Assembly (NCBI GenBank): GCA_027943745.1
Contig: AP025763.1
Span: forward strand, 1,488,001 to 1,552,000
Reading direction: 5' to 3'
Length of the DNA: 64,000 nucleotides
From: Neptuniibacter victor
GTDB lineage: Bacteria > Pseudomonadota > Gammaproteobacteria > Pseudomonadales > Balneatricaceae
The notes below the pieces were generated by a model. It searched no databases. It was not told the DNA's origin and worked only from the letters and a program-made list of their open reading frames with translations. This document shows positions 40,574 to 49,714 of this stretch, piece by piece. The stretch's first letter is position 1, and each line of letters opens with the position of its first letter. The translations under genes and the position numbers were made by a program.

Positions 40574-41956
40574 ATGCAAAAGGTGTTGGGGGATTTCATT
40601 CATGCACTGCGACAAGCGGGTCTACCTATCTCGTCGGCAGAGACCTTAGATGCATTAAATGCTGCTCAGCTGGTGGGTATTGATAATGCCCATCTGCTAA
40701 AAGAGTCATTGGCCGCAACCTTAGCTAAGCGTTTAGAGCATCGAGTTATCTACGATCAGGTGTTTGAGTTGTATTTTAATCACCAAGGAAATTTCCGCTT
40801 TGCCGAGAAAGAAGATGTTTTATCGGTTACGAAAGCAAGCGAAGCTGAGGGAGGGGCTACAGAAACGGAAGAGACTACGTCTGATCTTCTTGAAACTATG
40901 GAGTCACCCTTAGCGCAGCAATTGATGAGTGATGATACGTCTGCGTTACAAATGATGATCGCTGAGGCTGCAGGAGCAGCAGGCGCGCAAGATATTTCGT
41001 TTTCTACTCAAATATCGATGATGGCTTTTAAGGTAATGCAGGCATTGGGCGATAACCAACTGCAGCTTGAGCTGGCAGCGATGGAAGAGAGAGATGAACA
41101 ACGTGCGCTGGTTCAGCTATTAAGGCAGCGAAGGTCTTCATTACAACAAGCTGTACGAGATTATGTTGAGCAGCAACATCTATTGTTTAATCAAAATGTA
41201 TCGCAGCAACTACGCCAAAGTAACCTGCAAAGAGTTAACTTAACCAGTATTGATCATCGTAACTATAAGTTAATGGGTGAGTTAGTACGTAAGGCCGCTA
41301 AGCAACTGGCGAGTTTGCATAGTCGAAGACGAAGAGTAACTAAACGCGGTTTGCTTGATGTCAGAAGAACGATTGCTGCCAATGCTGCCTATGATGGTTT
41401 TTTATTTCATACCAAGTGGAAGTCCACACGGGTTGAGCGATCTAAAGTGATGGTGCTGTGTGATGTCAGCGGATCAGTAAGTGAAGTGGCGCGTTTTCTA
41501 ATGCTCTTCCTTTATAGCTTACAAGATGTATTACCGAGAGTGCGTTCATTTGTCTTTTCATCACGCATGGCAGAAGTGACCGAGCTGTTCGAAAAGCAAG
41601 AGATGGAAATTGCCTTAGCTGAAATTCTGAGTAAGTGGGCAAATATGCGAACAGATTACGGCAAGGCGTTAGAAGATTTTAATGAGATGGCTTTATCCGA
41701 TATAGATCAGCGCACCACAGTTATCATGTTAGGCGATGCCCGAAACAACAATGAAGACGGCAATGTATCTATCTGGGAGGAAGTATATCGTCGTAGCCAA
41801 CGGGTTATTTGGTTAAACCCGGAAGGTGAATTCAGTTGGAATAGAGCCGACTCAATTATGGAAAAATACGCGCCCTTTTGCTCCCATGTTGAGACCTGTA
41901 ATTCGCTTCGTGATCTAAATAGAATTTTGGGATCGGTATTGAAACACAGTAATTAA
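40574..41956 (+). CDS. VWA-domain protein, CoxE-like
   Basis: 460 aa. The N-terminal half is helical and includes an acidic stretch around residues 75-115 and basic residues (LHSRRRRVTKRG) before the VWA domain. The metal-ion-dependent adhesion site DVSGSVS lies at 297-303 and further MIDAS residues in MRTDYG and MLGDARNN. The layout matches the CoxE/YehP-like family, which partners with MoxR ATPases. It is co-transcribed with the ATPase gene, and the unit ends in a terminator just downstream. Confidence 0.9.
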   Translation: MQKVLGDFIHALRQAGLPISSAETLDALNAAQLVGIDNAHLLKESLAATLAKRLEHRVIYDQVFELYFNHQGNFRFAEKEDVLSVTKASEAEGGATETEETTSDLLETMESPLAQQLMSDDTSALQMMIAEAAGAAGAQDISFSTQISMMAFKVMQALGDNQLQLELAAMEERDEQRALVQLLRQRRSSLQQAVRDYVEQQHLLFNQNVSQQLRQSNLQRVNLTSIDHRNYKLMGELVRKAAKQLASLHSRRRRVTKRGLLDVRRTIAANAAYDGFLFHTKWKSTRVERSKVMVLCDVSGSVSEVARFLMLFLYSLQDVLPRVRSFVFSSRMAEVTELFEKQEMEIALAEILSKWANMRTDYGKALEDFNEMALSDIDQRTTVIMLGDARNNNEDGNVSIWEEVYRRSQRVIWLNPEGEFSWNRADSIMEKYAPFCSHVETCNSLRDLNRILGSVLKHSN

Positions 41957-41989
41957 TGGCATGATTTCTAGGGACGTTATGAATCAAAG

Positions 41990-42027
41990 AAGGGCTAAAA
42001 TTCTTAGAAAATTAGCCCTTATCTTTT
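41990..42027. terminator. Intrinsic terminator between convergent vwa and trpB
   Basis: AAGGGCTAA (41990-41998) pairs with TTAGCCCTT (42012-42020), followed by T residues. It serves the MoxR/VWA operon; on the other strand it lies just past the trpB stop. Confidence 0.8.
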
Positions 42028-43230
42028 TTATAGTCCCAACTTATCTGCGACGTAGTCGGCGTCTTTGTCGCCTCGGCCGGATAGATTAACCAAGATTGTT
42101 TGGTCTTTTGATAGAGTAACGGCTTTACGCATTGCCCATGCAACAGCATGAGAGCTTTCAAGCGCAGGGATAATGCCTTCTACACGAGAGAGTTCCATAA
42201 AGGCGTTTAAGCATTCCTCATCAGAAGCTGTCTCATACTCTACACGCCCTAGCTCTTTTAGATAGCTGTGCTGAGGGCCAACGCCTGGGTAATCTAATCC
42301 TGATGCGATAGAGTGGACAGGCAGTGGCTCACCATTTTCATCTTCAAGCACGTAGCATTTCATTCCGTGAATCATACCCGGTTTGCCTAAAGTCAGCGTT
42401 GCTGAGTGGTCTGGGGTATCTAATCCTTTACCGGCAGGTTCAACTCCAACGATATTAACGTTTTCATCGTTTAGGAAGGCGGTAAACATACCCATCGCGT
42501 TCGAGCCTCCACCTACACAAGCGGTAACGTAATTTGGTAGGTTGCCTGTTTTTGCTTGGAACTGTTCGTGTGCTTCTGTGCCGATGATGCTTTGGAAGTC
42601 TCGTACCATTTTAGGGAATGGGTGAGGGCCTACTACTGAACCGATCGCATAGATAAAGTTAACTGGGTCTTTTAGGTACTCTTCGAAAGCGCTGTCTACG
42701 GCATCTTTTAATGTTGCGGTACCGCGTGTAACCGGCACAAGCTTACAGCCCAAAATTCTCATTTTGGTGACATTTGGATGCTCTTTTTCGATATCCACTT
42801 GGCCCATATGAATTTCACAAGGAATACCAACCAGTGCGCATGCGGTTGCGAGGGCAACGCCATGCTGGCCTGCACCTGTTTCGGCAATGACTTTGGTTTT
42901 ACCCATATACTTTGCAAGTAGGGCTTCACCAAGGCAGTGGTTAATCTTATGTGCTCCGGTGTGGTTTAGATCTTCACGTTTTAAGTAGATCTGCGCGCCA
43001 CCTAATTTTTCGCTTAAACGTCTGGCATGATAGATTGGGCTTGGGCGGCCAACATAGTCAGCAAACAGCATGTCTAACTCTTGCTGAAACTCAGGCTTCT
43101 GACGGATCTCCTCATATGCATCGTTGATCTCGTCCATGATCTGTTTTAGTTCAGGTGGAATTTCCTGGCCGCCAAACTCTCCAAAAAAACCGTCTTTGTT
43201 TGGCATCTCTGCATATGTAAATTTGCTCAT
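42028..43230 (-). CDS. trpB: Tryptophan synthase beta subunit
   Basis: 400 aa, standard TrpB1 length. The PLP lysine lies in [14 protein letters not shown] (about residue 93), and the phosphate-cradling loop is [10 protein letters not shown]. Other hallmarks are [10 protein letters not shown] and [16 protein letters not shown]. It condenses indole and serine to tryptophan. There is no trpA or other trp gene beside it, which is unusual for this subfamily. It may be an indole-salvage copy or simply a relocated gene. It looks monocistronic. Confidence 0.94.
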   Translation of the reverse strand: MSKFTYAEMPNKDGFFGEFGGQEIPPELKQIMDEINDAYEEIRQKPEFQQELDMLFADYVGRPSPIYHARRLSEKLGGAQIYLKREDLNHTGAHKINHCLGEALLAKYMGKTKVIAETGAGQHGVALATACALVGIPCEIHMGQVDIEKEHPNVTKMRILGCKLVPVTRGTATLKDAVDSAFEEYLKDPVNFIYAIGSVVGPHPFPKMVRDFQSIIGTEAHEQFQAKTGNLPNYVTACVGGGSNAMGMFTAFLNDENVNIVGVEPAGKGLDTPDHSATLTLGKPGMIHGMKCYVLEDENGEPLPVHSIASGLDYPGVGPQHSYLKELGRVEYETASDEECLNAFMELSRVEGIIPALESSHAVAWAMRKAVTLSKDQTILVNLSGRGDKDADYVADKLGL

Positions 43231-43340
43231 TGTATATCCTGTCGCTTTGTTCTTTTTCGATGTCGGGTTGGATTCCCGAATCTATTAATATATTAATGGA
43301 TTATAAGGGTTTACCTTAATAATGGAACTGCTCTAAAACT

Positions 43341-43379
43341 AAAAAACCGCTGTAGCAGGGTGCTAGCAGCGGTTTTTTT
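43341..43379 (-). terminator. Intrinsic terminator downstream of the second chemoreceptor gene
   Basis: An AACCGCTG/CAGCGGTT stem extended by TAGCA/TGCTA, flanked by A6 on one side and T7 on the other. It lies immediately after the minus-strand chemoreceptor gene. Confidence 0.85.
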
Positions 43380-43392
43380 GATCTGAATGGGT

Positions 43393-45042
43393 TTAGTCGG
43401 AATCGGGTAGGTAGCCGATGCGTAAGCCACCCCAGTGTTGACCATTTACGTATACCGGTACAGATAGATCGTGCATGATCTCTCCGGTATCACGCTTGTA
43501 GGTTTGTAGCAGCATGGTTTCTCGATGCGCGCCGCAGCGAGCCCCGGTACGATCATTAAAGAGTCGTTTACTGCGGCTTTTAACCAGATCGACTTCATAG
43601 TCCCCTGAAAGAGGGTGGGCAAATTGATTATTATGCGTAGGAACAAAACCGTTGTTATCTACCACGATGGCATAGATCAGCTTGCTATAGTTATTTAGCG
43701 TAGGCTCTTGTATGCCGGGTAATACTTTATCCGTAAATTTATCATACTGGGTGGTGTATTTTTGTGGATTTGTTCCTTCGACTGGAACATAGTTGCGATC
43801 AAAAAGTGCCGCTTGAGTAATTTGGCCACTGCTGATCGCTTGTTCGAAGGCGTTTGATATTTTGTCTGCTGCTTCCTGTGCAATATGGAAGAACTGTTGG
43901 TGAAAATTCTGATCGGATGATGTCGCTAGAATAGAGGTCGATTTTTCGGCCGCTTCCATTAATGCTGACGCTTGATTGGCTAGCTGACTTACTTCGTTAT
44001 CACTCTCTTCTAATTCATGACGAACGGTTTGAAGTGAGTTAAAAATGACCTCTAAATTTTGACGGTTGTTGCGTGCCCCCTCTGCAATTGTCGATATCTG
44101 CTCTTCAACCGCAGAAGATTGCTCCGAAATACCACCGAGCTGCTCGCTGATGGTTTCCATTGCGGACGTGCCACTCTCTACATCGCTCGATAATGTTTGA
44201 ATGCGTGATACCACTTGCTGCGTTTCAGCTCGAATCTCATCGACAATCGTTTCTACCTCACCTGTGGCGCTGGCAGTACGAGAGGCGAGTTGTCTAACTT
44301 CATCCGCGACGACGGCGAAGCCTCGGCCATGATCACCTGCGCGTGCCGCTTCGATTGCAGCATTAAGTGCCAGAAGGTTAGTTTGTTCTGCGATCTCTTC
44401 AATAACTTTTGTGACGTCTTGGATTTTTAAAGATTTTTCATTCAGTTGTTCTATCAGTACTAAGGTTTCAGCGGCTTGAGAATTAAGCTCCCGAATATTG
44501 CCCATCGCTTCCGTTAGGGCTTGTTGACCTTCGGCCCCGGTATTTTTAGCTTGGATGGCCATCTCTGCTGCGATTTCAGCTTGTTGCTCAGATTCCTGAA
44601 CGGTAATCGTCATCTCTTCAGAGTTTTGTGCAATCTGTGATACTTCTTGAACTTGGTTATCAAGCTTGGTTTTTAATGTGTCCGCAGAGAACGAAACTTC
44701 GGCTGCTGCAATAGCATTAGCGTTTGAGCTTGATGATAGCTTGCCACTAATATCATCGTTTGCTTTTTGTTTGCTGAATATATCTCCAAAAAGTTTTGGA
44801 AGAACGTCTAGGTTCTCAATATCTGATGCGTTAACCATTCGTACTTCATCTTGCATACGGCTTAGTAGTGACTTGTGCAAAACGAAGAGTGAGATAATTG
44901 AGGCTAATAAGGCTGCGGCAGCGAGTATGGCAAGGCTTGTGGTATCAGCCCCTAGAAAAAAAGCGCCGGCTAATGCAAGAGCGGTAACAACGACAGCAGC
45001 GATAAAGCTTTTAAAGTAAAAACCAGACAGTGATCCGTTCAT
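43393..45042 (-). CDS. Chemoreceptor with a C-terminal cytoplasmic sensor-like domain
   Basis: 549 aa. Two closely spaced transmembrane helices (about 12-55) with almost no periplasmic loop precede the signalling domain. Its tip [32 protein letters not shown] lies at about 218-249. There is no HAMP domain. After the coiled coil, a C-terminal globular domain of about 140 residues (from about 400) contains [38 protein letters not shown] and [19 protein letters not shown]. This beta pattern resembles Cache/PAS-like sensors. The protein therefore probably senses an internal signal. A terminator follows the gene. Confidence 0.9.
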   Translation of the reverse strand: MNGSLSGFYFKSFIAAVVVTALALAGAFFLGADTTSLAILAAAALLASIISLFVLHKSLLSRMQDEVRMVNASDIENLDVLPKLFGDIFSKQKANDDISGKLSSSSNANAIAAAEVSFSADTLKTKLDNQVQEVSQIAQNSEEMTITVQESEQQAEIAAEMAIQAKNTGAEGQQALTEAMGNIRELNSQAAETLVLIEQLNEKSLKIQDVTKVIEEIAEQTNLLALNAAIEAARAGDHGRGFAVVADEVRQLASRTASATGEVETIVDEIRAETQQVVSRIQTLSSDVESGTSAMETISEQLGGISEQSSAVEEQISTIAEGARNNRQNLEVIFNSLQTVRHELEESDNEVSQLANQASALMEAAEKSTSILATSSDQNFHQQFFHIAQEAADKISNAFEQAISSGQITQAALFDRNYVPVEGTNPQKYTTQYDKFTDKVLPGIQEPTLNNYSKLIYAIVVDNNGFVPTHNNQFAHPLSGDYEVDLVKSRSKRLFNDRTGARCGAHRETMLLQTYKRDTGEIMHDLSVPVYVNGQHWGGLRIGYLPDSD

Positions 45043-45205
45043 TTACTTTCCTAGTATCTTATTGTTATTGAAGGGATAGGTTTCACCCTTGAGAAGGCTT
45101 AGAAGCAATATAGCATTAGGTAATATGGGGAAATCTTGTACTTTAGTATTGCAAATGAGGTTGTGGCGTTGAGAGGGGGAGCATTTAGGAGGAGGTAAGG
45201 CTTTA

Positions 45206-45484
45206 TTACTGAGCTTCAGCGCTTTGGCATAAAGTATGGCCGAACTCAAAACCTAGTTGAGTCTCTTTGCGCGCAACGTGTCTAAAGCCTTTTGCTTTAA
45301 GTTCTTTGCGAATTTCTCTGACGATGAGGCGAGCATCTTGATATGATGTGCTCACTGTTTGGTTACAGGCTTTTTTGTCATCGGCGTTGCTTCCCCAGCT
45401 TTGGGTTACAATCCAATCACCCACCAGGTCTTGATACATCCTGATGATGTAATATTCCTGATGTTTTTGCCAACGAGATATCAA
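45206..45484 (-). CDS. Small WGR-domain-like protein
   Basis: 92 aa from TTG 45484; GTG 45523 and ATG 45439 are other possible starts and no ribosome site decides. The central pattern QEYYIIRMYQDLVGDWIVTQSWGSN, followed by a helix VREIRKELKAKGFRHV, is that of a WGR domain, a DNA/RNA-binding module of PARPs and bacterial proteins. The Gly of WGR is present but the Arg is replaced (WGS). It is divergent from pdxB. Confidence 0.6.
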   Translation of the reverse strand: MISRWQKHQEYYIIRMYQDLVGDWIVTQSWGSNADDKKACNQTVSTSYQDARLIVREIRKELKAKGFRHVARKETQLGFEFGHTLCQSAEAQ

Positions 45485-45590
45485 GTTACAGAGTCCAATT
45501 ATTACGAGTGGCTGTATCGCCACAGATTTTTACTAAAGCCGCGAATTGAGCCTGATCTGAGCCTATTTGTAAAGTCCGGAGAACGATAAA

Positions 45591-46727
45591 TTGTCGAATA
45601 GAAAATTGAAGATTGTTGCCGATGAAAATATGCCTCAAGTTGAAGCTATCTTTTCACGCTTTGGACAGGTAACGCTTTTGCCGGGACGAGAGCTTTCAGC
45701 TGATGATCTGAAAGAGACAGACGTATTGTTGGTACGCTCCATTACACAAGTTAATAGTGATTTGTTAGTTGATACGCCGGTGCAGTTTGTTGGGACGGCG
45801 ACCATCGGAACTGACCATATCGATCAAACTTATTTACAGAATCATGAGATCGCTTTCAGTAACGCGCCAGGCTGTAACGCAGATGCGGTTGTTGAATACG
45901 TTTTGAGTAGCCTATTTTTAGTGGCTGAGCATCAAAGCTTTGAACCGAAAGATCGGACGTTCGGTATCATTGGTGTCGGTAATGTCGGAGGCCGCCTACA
46001 ACGAAGGCTACAAGCGCTAGGGTATAACGTTTTGCTTAATGACCCCCCGAGAGCAGAGCAGGAAGATGGCTTTGTCGGTTTAGCGGAGATATTAACTAAG
46101 GCTGATGTTATTTGCGTACATACACCATTAACGAAAGAGGGAGAGCATTTAACTCACCATCTTCTGGGTGAAGATGAACTGGGTAGGCTCAAGCAAGATG
46201 CAATTATTATTAATGCGGGGCGTGGTCCAGTAATTGATAACCAAGCACTGCTAGAGGTGGGTAAGCAGCGGCCTGATCTTACGTTTATTTTGGATGTATG
46301 GGAGCACGAGCCACGTGTTAACGCTGCTTTAGCTGAGCGTTGTGCCATCGTATCTCCTCATATAGCGGGTTATAGCTTTGACGGTAAAGTGCGCGGTACT
46401 TTTATGCTGTATGAGGCGTTATGTAAGCATTTAGGCCAAGATTGTGATGGCTCTTTAGATGACTTTCTTCCAGAATCTGAATTGGCGAGTGTCGAGCAGG
46501 GAGACTTAACGGTATTGGAATTAATGCAAAAAGTTTATGATCCCCGCATCGATGATTACATGCTAAGAGAGACGTTATCGCTACCTGAAATAGAGCAAAA
46601 ACAAGCGTTTGATCAATTACGTAAGCAGTATCGAGTACGGCGTGAATTTTCATCGTTAACCGTGACAGGATCTGACACACCAGAGCAGTTGTCATCGATT
46701 GGATTTAAAGTCGCAGCCAAGCACTAA
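45591..46727 (+). CDS. pdxB: Erythronate-4-phosphate dehydrogenase
   Basis: 378 aa. The TTG start has CGGAGAACG at a good distance and places the N-terminus (RKLKIVADENMP) where other PdxB proteins begin. The D-2-hydroxyacid dehydrogenase core is visible: Rossmann GIIGVGNVGGRLQRRLQALGYNVLLNDPPR, the VHTPLTKEGEHLTHHLL segment, catalytic Arg in INAGRGPVID, and HIAGYSFDGK, which is specific to PdxB. It acts in the DXP-dependent pyridoxal-phosphate pathway. Confidence 0.95.
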   Translation: MSNRKLKIVADENMPQVEAIFSRFGQVTLLPGRELSADDLKETDVLLVRSITQVNSDLLVDTPVQFVGTATIGTDHIDQTYLQNHEIAFSNAPGCNADAVVEYVLSSLFLVAEHQSFEPKDRTFGIIGVGNVGGRLQRRLQALGYNVLLNDPPRAEQEDGFVGLAEILTKADVICVHTPLTKEGEHLTHHLLGEDELGRLKQDAIIINAGRGPVIDNQALLEVGKQRPDLTFILDVWEHEPRVNAALAERCAIVSPHIAGYSFDGKVRGTFMLYEALCKHLGQDCDGSLDDFLPESELASVEQGDLTVLELMQKVYDPRIDDYMLRETLSLPEIEQKQAFDQLRKQYRVRREFSSLTVTGSDTPEQLSSIGFKVAAKH

Positions 46728-46820
46728 ATCACTTATGCTTTGCATCTTGGCCTCGCTTGATAGATGGCAAGAACGCTCAATAAGATGACTCATAAGTAAG
46801 AAGACTAAATAGTACCTTTA

Positions 46821-47525
46821 ATGACAAAAGCACTTGAAGCATTAGATTCATCACGCACATTATCAGAACTTAATCCCCGTATAGGTGAAAAGGTACAGAT
46901 TGAAACACGTGCTCCCCGTGGTCGCTATTCTGTTCAGCTATTGGGGTACCGTGAGAACGGTAGCATGATGGTGTCTGCGCCAAAAAACTCTTCGGTTAAT
47001 GCTGGCGCTCAAGTGACGGTTCGCCTCATGAGTGGCAACTTTATCTGTGCTTTTAGTGCCCGAATTTTAAAAATTCAGTCATCGCCTTTTGCATATTGGC
47101 ATTTAGAATACCCGAAGAAAACTGAAATTCGTCGTATTCGAAGTCATACGCGTGTCCCTGTGAACTTATTAGTGTCTGTCGATGAGTATGAGCCTGATAC
47201 AGGGCTTAGGCATGACTGGCCTATCAGTGCAATGTGTACCGATATAAGTATTAATGGCGCTTGTATTGATGCGGCACTACCTCTGGGCAAACAGGGGGAT
47301 AAGTTATTTGTCACAACACGTTTTTCGGTGGCAGGTATCGATCAAGTTGTATTGACGCCAGTGCTAATCAGAAGTGTTCAGCCTGTTGAAGGGGGCGTTA
47401 CCACGGTGGTAAGTCACGGGCTTGAGTTTTTAGATATGGATGATGATACACATTTGATCCTTGCTGGATTTGTATACCAGCAGTTTTTAATTGAAACCGG
47501 TAATTTGGAGATTTTAGGTGTTTAA
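46821..47525 (+). CDS. PilZ-domain protein, YcgR-like
   Basis: 234 aa with an N-terminal YcgR-type domain (residues 15-105) and a C-terminal PilZ domain. The cyclic-di-GMP motif is RRIRSHTR around residue 110 (RxxxR) with DISINGACI (D/NxSxxG) about 35 residues later. Such proteins slow flagella or adjust other surface functions when cyclic-di-GMP rises. The ATP-NAD kinase-like gene overlaps its end by 8 bp. Confidence 0.88.
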   Translation: MTKALEALDSSRTLSELNPRIGEKVQIETRAPRGRYSVQLLGYRENGSMMVSAPKNSSVNAGAQVTVRLMSGNFICAFSARILKIQSSPFAYWHLEYPKKTEIRRIRSHTRVPVNLLVSVDEYEPDTGLRHDWPISAMCTDISINGACIDAALPLGKQGDKLFVTTRFSVAGIDQVVLTPVLIRSVQPVEGGVTTVVSHGLEFLDMDDDTHLILAGFVYQQFLIETGNLEILGV

Positions 47526-48630
47526 ACTTGGCCTTATAGTAAATCCTTTGGCGGGAGTAGGTGGCAGTGTTGCTCTAAAGGGAAGTGATGGCGAAGAGAC
47601 AGCACAACAAGCTATCGCTTTAGGGGCTGAACCTAAAGCGGGCATGCGTACGCTTCAGGCACTAGAGGTTCTTCAAGGATTGGCGCTGGAGCTAATTACC
47701 TATCCTGCAGAGATGGGGGCTGATGTTGCTACTCAAGCGGGGTTTAAGCCGCGAGTTGTTGGTGACATAGAGAGTGGCCATACTTCAGCAGAGGATACGA
47801 TCACTGCGGCAAAACTTTTGGTTGCGGAAGGTGTAGATATCATTCTGTTTGCGGGTGGTGATGGCACCGCTAGGAATATTTGCGAAGCGATTGCAGAGGA
47901 AGTACCTGTGTTAGGGGTTCCTGCAGGTGTGAAAATTCACTCGGGCGTTTACGCCGTTACACCGAAAGCAGCGGGTGAAATTATTGCTATGTTGGTTCGA
48001 GGCGAGCTAGTAACTCTAGGTGATCAAGAGGTTCGTGACATCGATGAGGTTGCTTTTAGGGAAGGGCGAGTGCGCGCTAAATATTACGGTGAGCTGCTTG
48101 TACCTCAAGAGCATCGTTATCTGCAGCATGTGAAAAACGGGGCTAAAGAATCTGAAGAGCTTGTTCTGGATGATATCGCGGCCGATATTATTGAGCGGAT
48201 GGACCCGGATACGCTTTACGTGATGGGATCCGGTTCAACGGTTGCGGGGGTCATGGAACAGCTAGGGTTAGATAATACCTTGCTGGGCGTTGACCTTATT
48301 AAAGATAGCCAGTTGATAGCGTCAGATTGTACTGCACAGCAACTTTTAGATTTAACACAAGGTCATGATTGCCAATTAGTGATTACGTTAATTGGCGGTC
48401 AAGGCCATATCATCGGCCGTGGTAATCAGCAATTAAGTCCCGCTTTACTTAAGCGAATTGGTAAGAAAAATATCAATGTGATTGCCACAAAAACTAAGCT
48501 ACAGGCGCTTGAAGGAAGGCCTTTAATTGTAGACAGTGGTGATCCAGAATTGAATAAACAGCTGTCGGGTGTGGTGCCAATTACCACAGGGTATCACGAC
48601 TCGGTACTTTATCGTGTGGCTGACTATTAG
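47518..48630 (+). CDS. ATP-NAD kinase-like / AcoX family protein
   Basis: 370 aa with a GTG start overlapping the PilZ gene; GGAG lies 8 nt upstream. The nucleotide-kinase signature GGDGTARN is preceded by LGLIVNPLAGVGG, and GVPAGVKIHSGVYAVTP follows. The protein is longer than NadK and belongs to the AcoX/NAD-kinase-like group found near acetoin genes or alone. Phosphorylation of NAD or a related nucleotide is possible but not established. Confidence 0.87.
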   Translation: MFKLGLIVNPLAGVGGSVALKGSDGEETAQQAIALGAEPKAGMRTLQALEVLQGLALELITYPAEMGADVATQAGFKPRVVGDIESGHTSAEDTITAAKLLVAEGVDIILFAGGDGTARNICEAIAEEVPVLGVPAGVKIHSGVYAVTPKAAGEIIAMLVRGELVTLGDQEVRDIDEVAFREGRVRAKYYGELLVPQEHRYLQHVKNGAKESEELVLDDIAADIIERMDPDTLYVMGSGSTVAGVMEQLGLDNTLLGVDLIKDSQLIASDCTAQQLLDLTQGHDCQLVITLIGGQGHIIGRGNQQLSPALLKRIGKKNINVIATKTKLQALEGRPLIVDSGDPELNKQLSGVVPITTGYHDSVLYRVADY

Positions 48631-48685
48631 TTTTTAGTACGGCCATTCTATTTTTATCTATACTGAAACTATCGCTATGTTGTAG

Positions 48686-48946
48686 GTGGTTTCAGTGTTT
48701 AGATCTCTACTGCTTTTTTACCTGTGGTTGCTTGCCCCCACGTGGATGCAAGACAGAACACCTGATAGCCAGCATTTCTATAGACGTTTTTTTACGGCGA
48801 AACATCGTGCAAAAAGAAGCAAGGCAAAACTGATTTGGATTGCGGTGTTCCTGCTTTTATTACTGTTTCCTTACCCTCCCTTTATCGTATCACTGCTGCT
48901 TTTTACCACCTTCATTACTTTCAGTTTGCTGGATGAGTCAAACTGA
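48686..48946 (+). CDS. Small hypothetical membrane protein
   Basis: 86 aa with a GTG start (48686 or 48695) after TGTAGG. There are two hydrophobic segments (residues 4-17 and about 48-80) separated by a basic stretch (FYRRFFTAKHRAKRSKAK), consistent with two membrane helices and a cytoplasmic loop. No family is recognised. Confidence 0.5.
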   Translation: MVSVFRSLLLFYLWLLAPTWMQDRTPDSQHFYRRFFTAKHRAKRSKAKLIWIAVFLLLLLFPYPPFIVSLLLFTTFITFSLLDESN

Positions 48947-49014
48947 CATTCTTTTGTCATATTAGCGCAGTAGAGTGCCCGTTTATTTTATATTTCAATG
49001 AACGAGGCTGTCCC

Positions 49015-49584
49015 ATGAAAAAACTGATTGCTAGCGTTGTGGTAACAGGTGCGATGATCGCACTAACTGGTTGCCATACACATCAGATGAAACAAGAAGA
49101 AACTAAATCTGCCGCTGCAGCTCAGGTTAATAATGATGATCTTTACGAAGTCATGCATGAAGGTCGCTACTATGTTTTTGATGACTACAAAACCTACCAG
49201 TCATTTTTAACAGTGGGCGAGACCTCTTACCGTAAAGTATTTATCGCAGGCGGCCCACATGGTGAAACATTGGTGTATGGCTTAACGGGTAAAGATAAAA
49301 AGAAAACGTCCGGTATCGCTAGCATCGATATGTTCAATGGCAAGCTAGAAGCCGCTGATGAATTCTACGGTGAAATGCGTGGCGAAGATGGCCGTTTGTA
49401 TGTTTTCAGTACCCTAGAAGATATGGAAGATGTTCGCCTTGTTGGTGAAGCACCTTACCGTTTCACACAAATCGCTGCGGGTCCTCAAGGCCAAACGGTT
49501 GTATTTGTACTGAACAAAAGCAACAAGAAAAAACAGCCTGTTGATTTGATTGCTAAGTTCAAATCAATGAATGGCATGAAGTAA
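49015..49584 (+). CDS. Lipoprotein with an internal duplication
   Basis: 189 aa. A signal peptide with lipobox LTGC (Cys20). Two repeats of about 55 residues follow. Repeat one runs from GRYYVFDDYKTYQSFLTVGE to AGGPHGETLVYGLTGKDKKK. Repeat two runs from GRLYVFSTLEDMEDVRLVGE to AAGPQGQTVVFVLNKSNKKK. Each has an aromatic YVF strand, a GE turn, AGP-GT/V and a basic tail. It is a tandem duplicated periplasmic module; the function is unknown. A terminator follows the gene. Confidence 0.8.
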   Translation: MKKLIASVVVTGAMIALTGCHTHQMKQEETKSAAAAQVNNDDLYEVMHEGRYYVFDDYKTYQSFLTVGETSYRKVFIAGGPHGETLVYGLTGKDKKKTSGIASIDMFNGKLEAADEFYGEMRGEDGRLYVFSTLEDMEDVRLVGEAPYRFTQIAAGPQGQTVVFVLNKSNKKKQPVDLIAKFKSMNGMK

Positions 49585-49598
49585 GTCACTCCGTGATT

Positions 49599-49630
49599 AA
49601 AAGTCGCTCACCAAGCCCTGAGCGACTTTT
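49599..49630 (+). terminator. Intrinsic terminator after the duplicated lipoprotein gene
   Basis: AAAAGTCGCTCA (49599-49610) pairs perfectly with TGAGCGACTTTT (49619-49630). Confidence 0.85.
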
Positions 49631-49651
49631 CCCTCCTAGATTCATTTAAGC

Positions 49652-49676
49652 AAAAAAAGCCCGACAGGTGCCGGGC
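49652..49676 (-). terminator. Intrinsic terminator at the end of the nine-gene molybdenum hydroxylase operon
   Basis: Read on the minus strand, GCCCGGCACCTGTCGGGC is a hairpin followed by seven T. It lies 38 bp after the DUF1329 gene, the last of the operon. Confidence 0.82.
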
Positions 49677-49714
49677 AAAAGTGATGTTGATGGTTGCTAC
49701 TTATTTCTCAGGTA

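Noticed and set aside
45359-45589. Plus-strand ORF upstream of pdxB
   Set aside because: It lies antisense to the WGR-like gene, which has recognisable protein features, and has no ribosome site.
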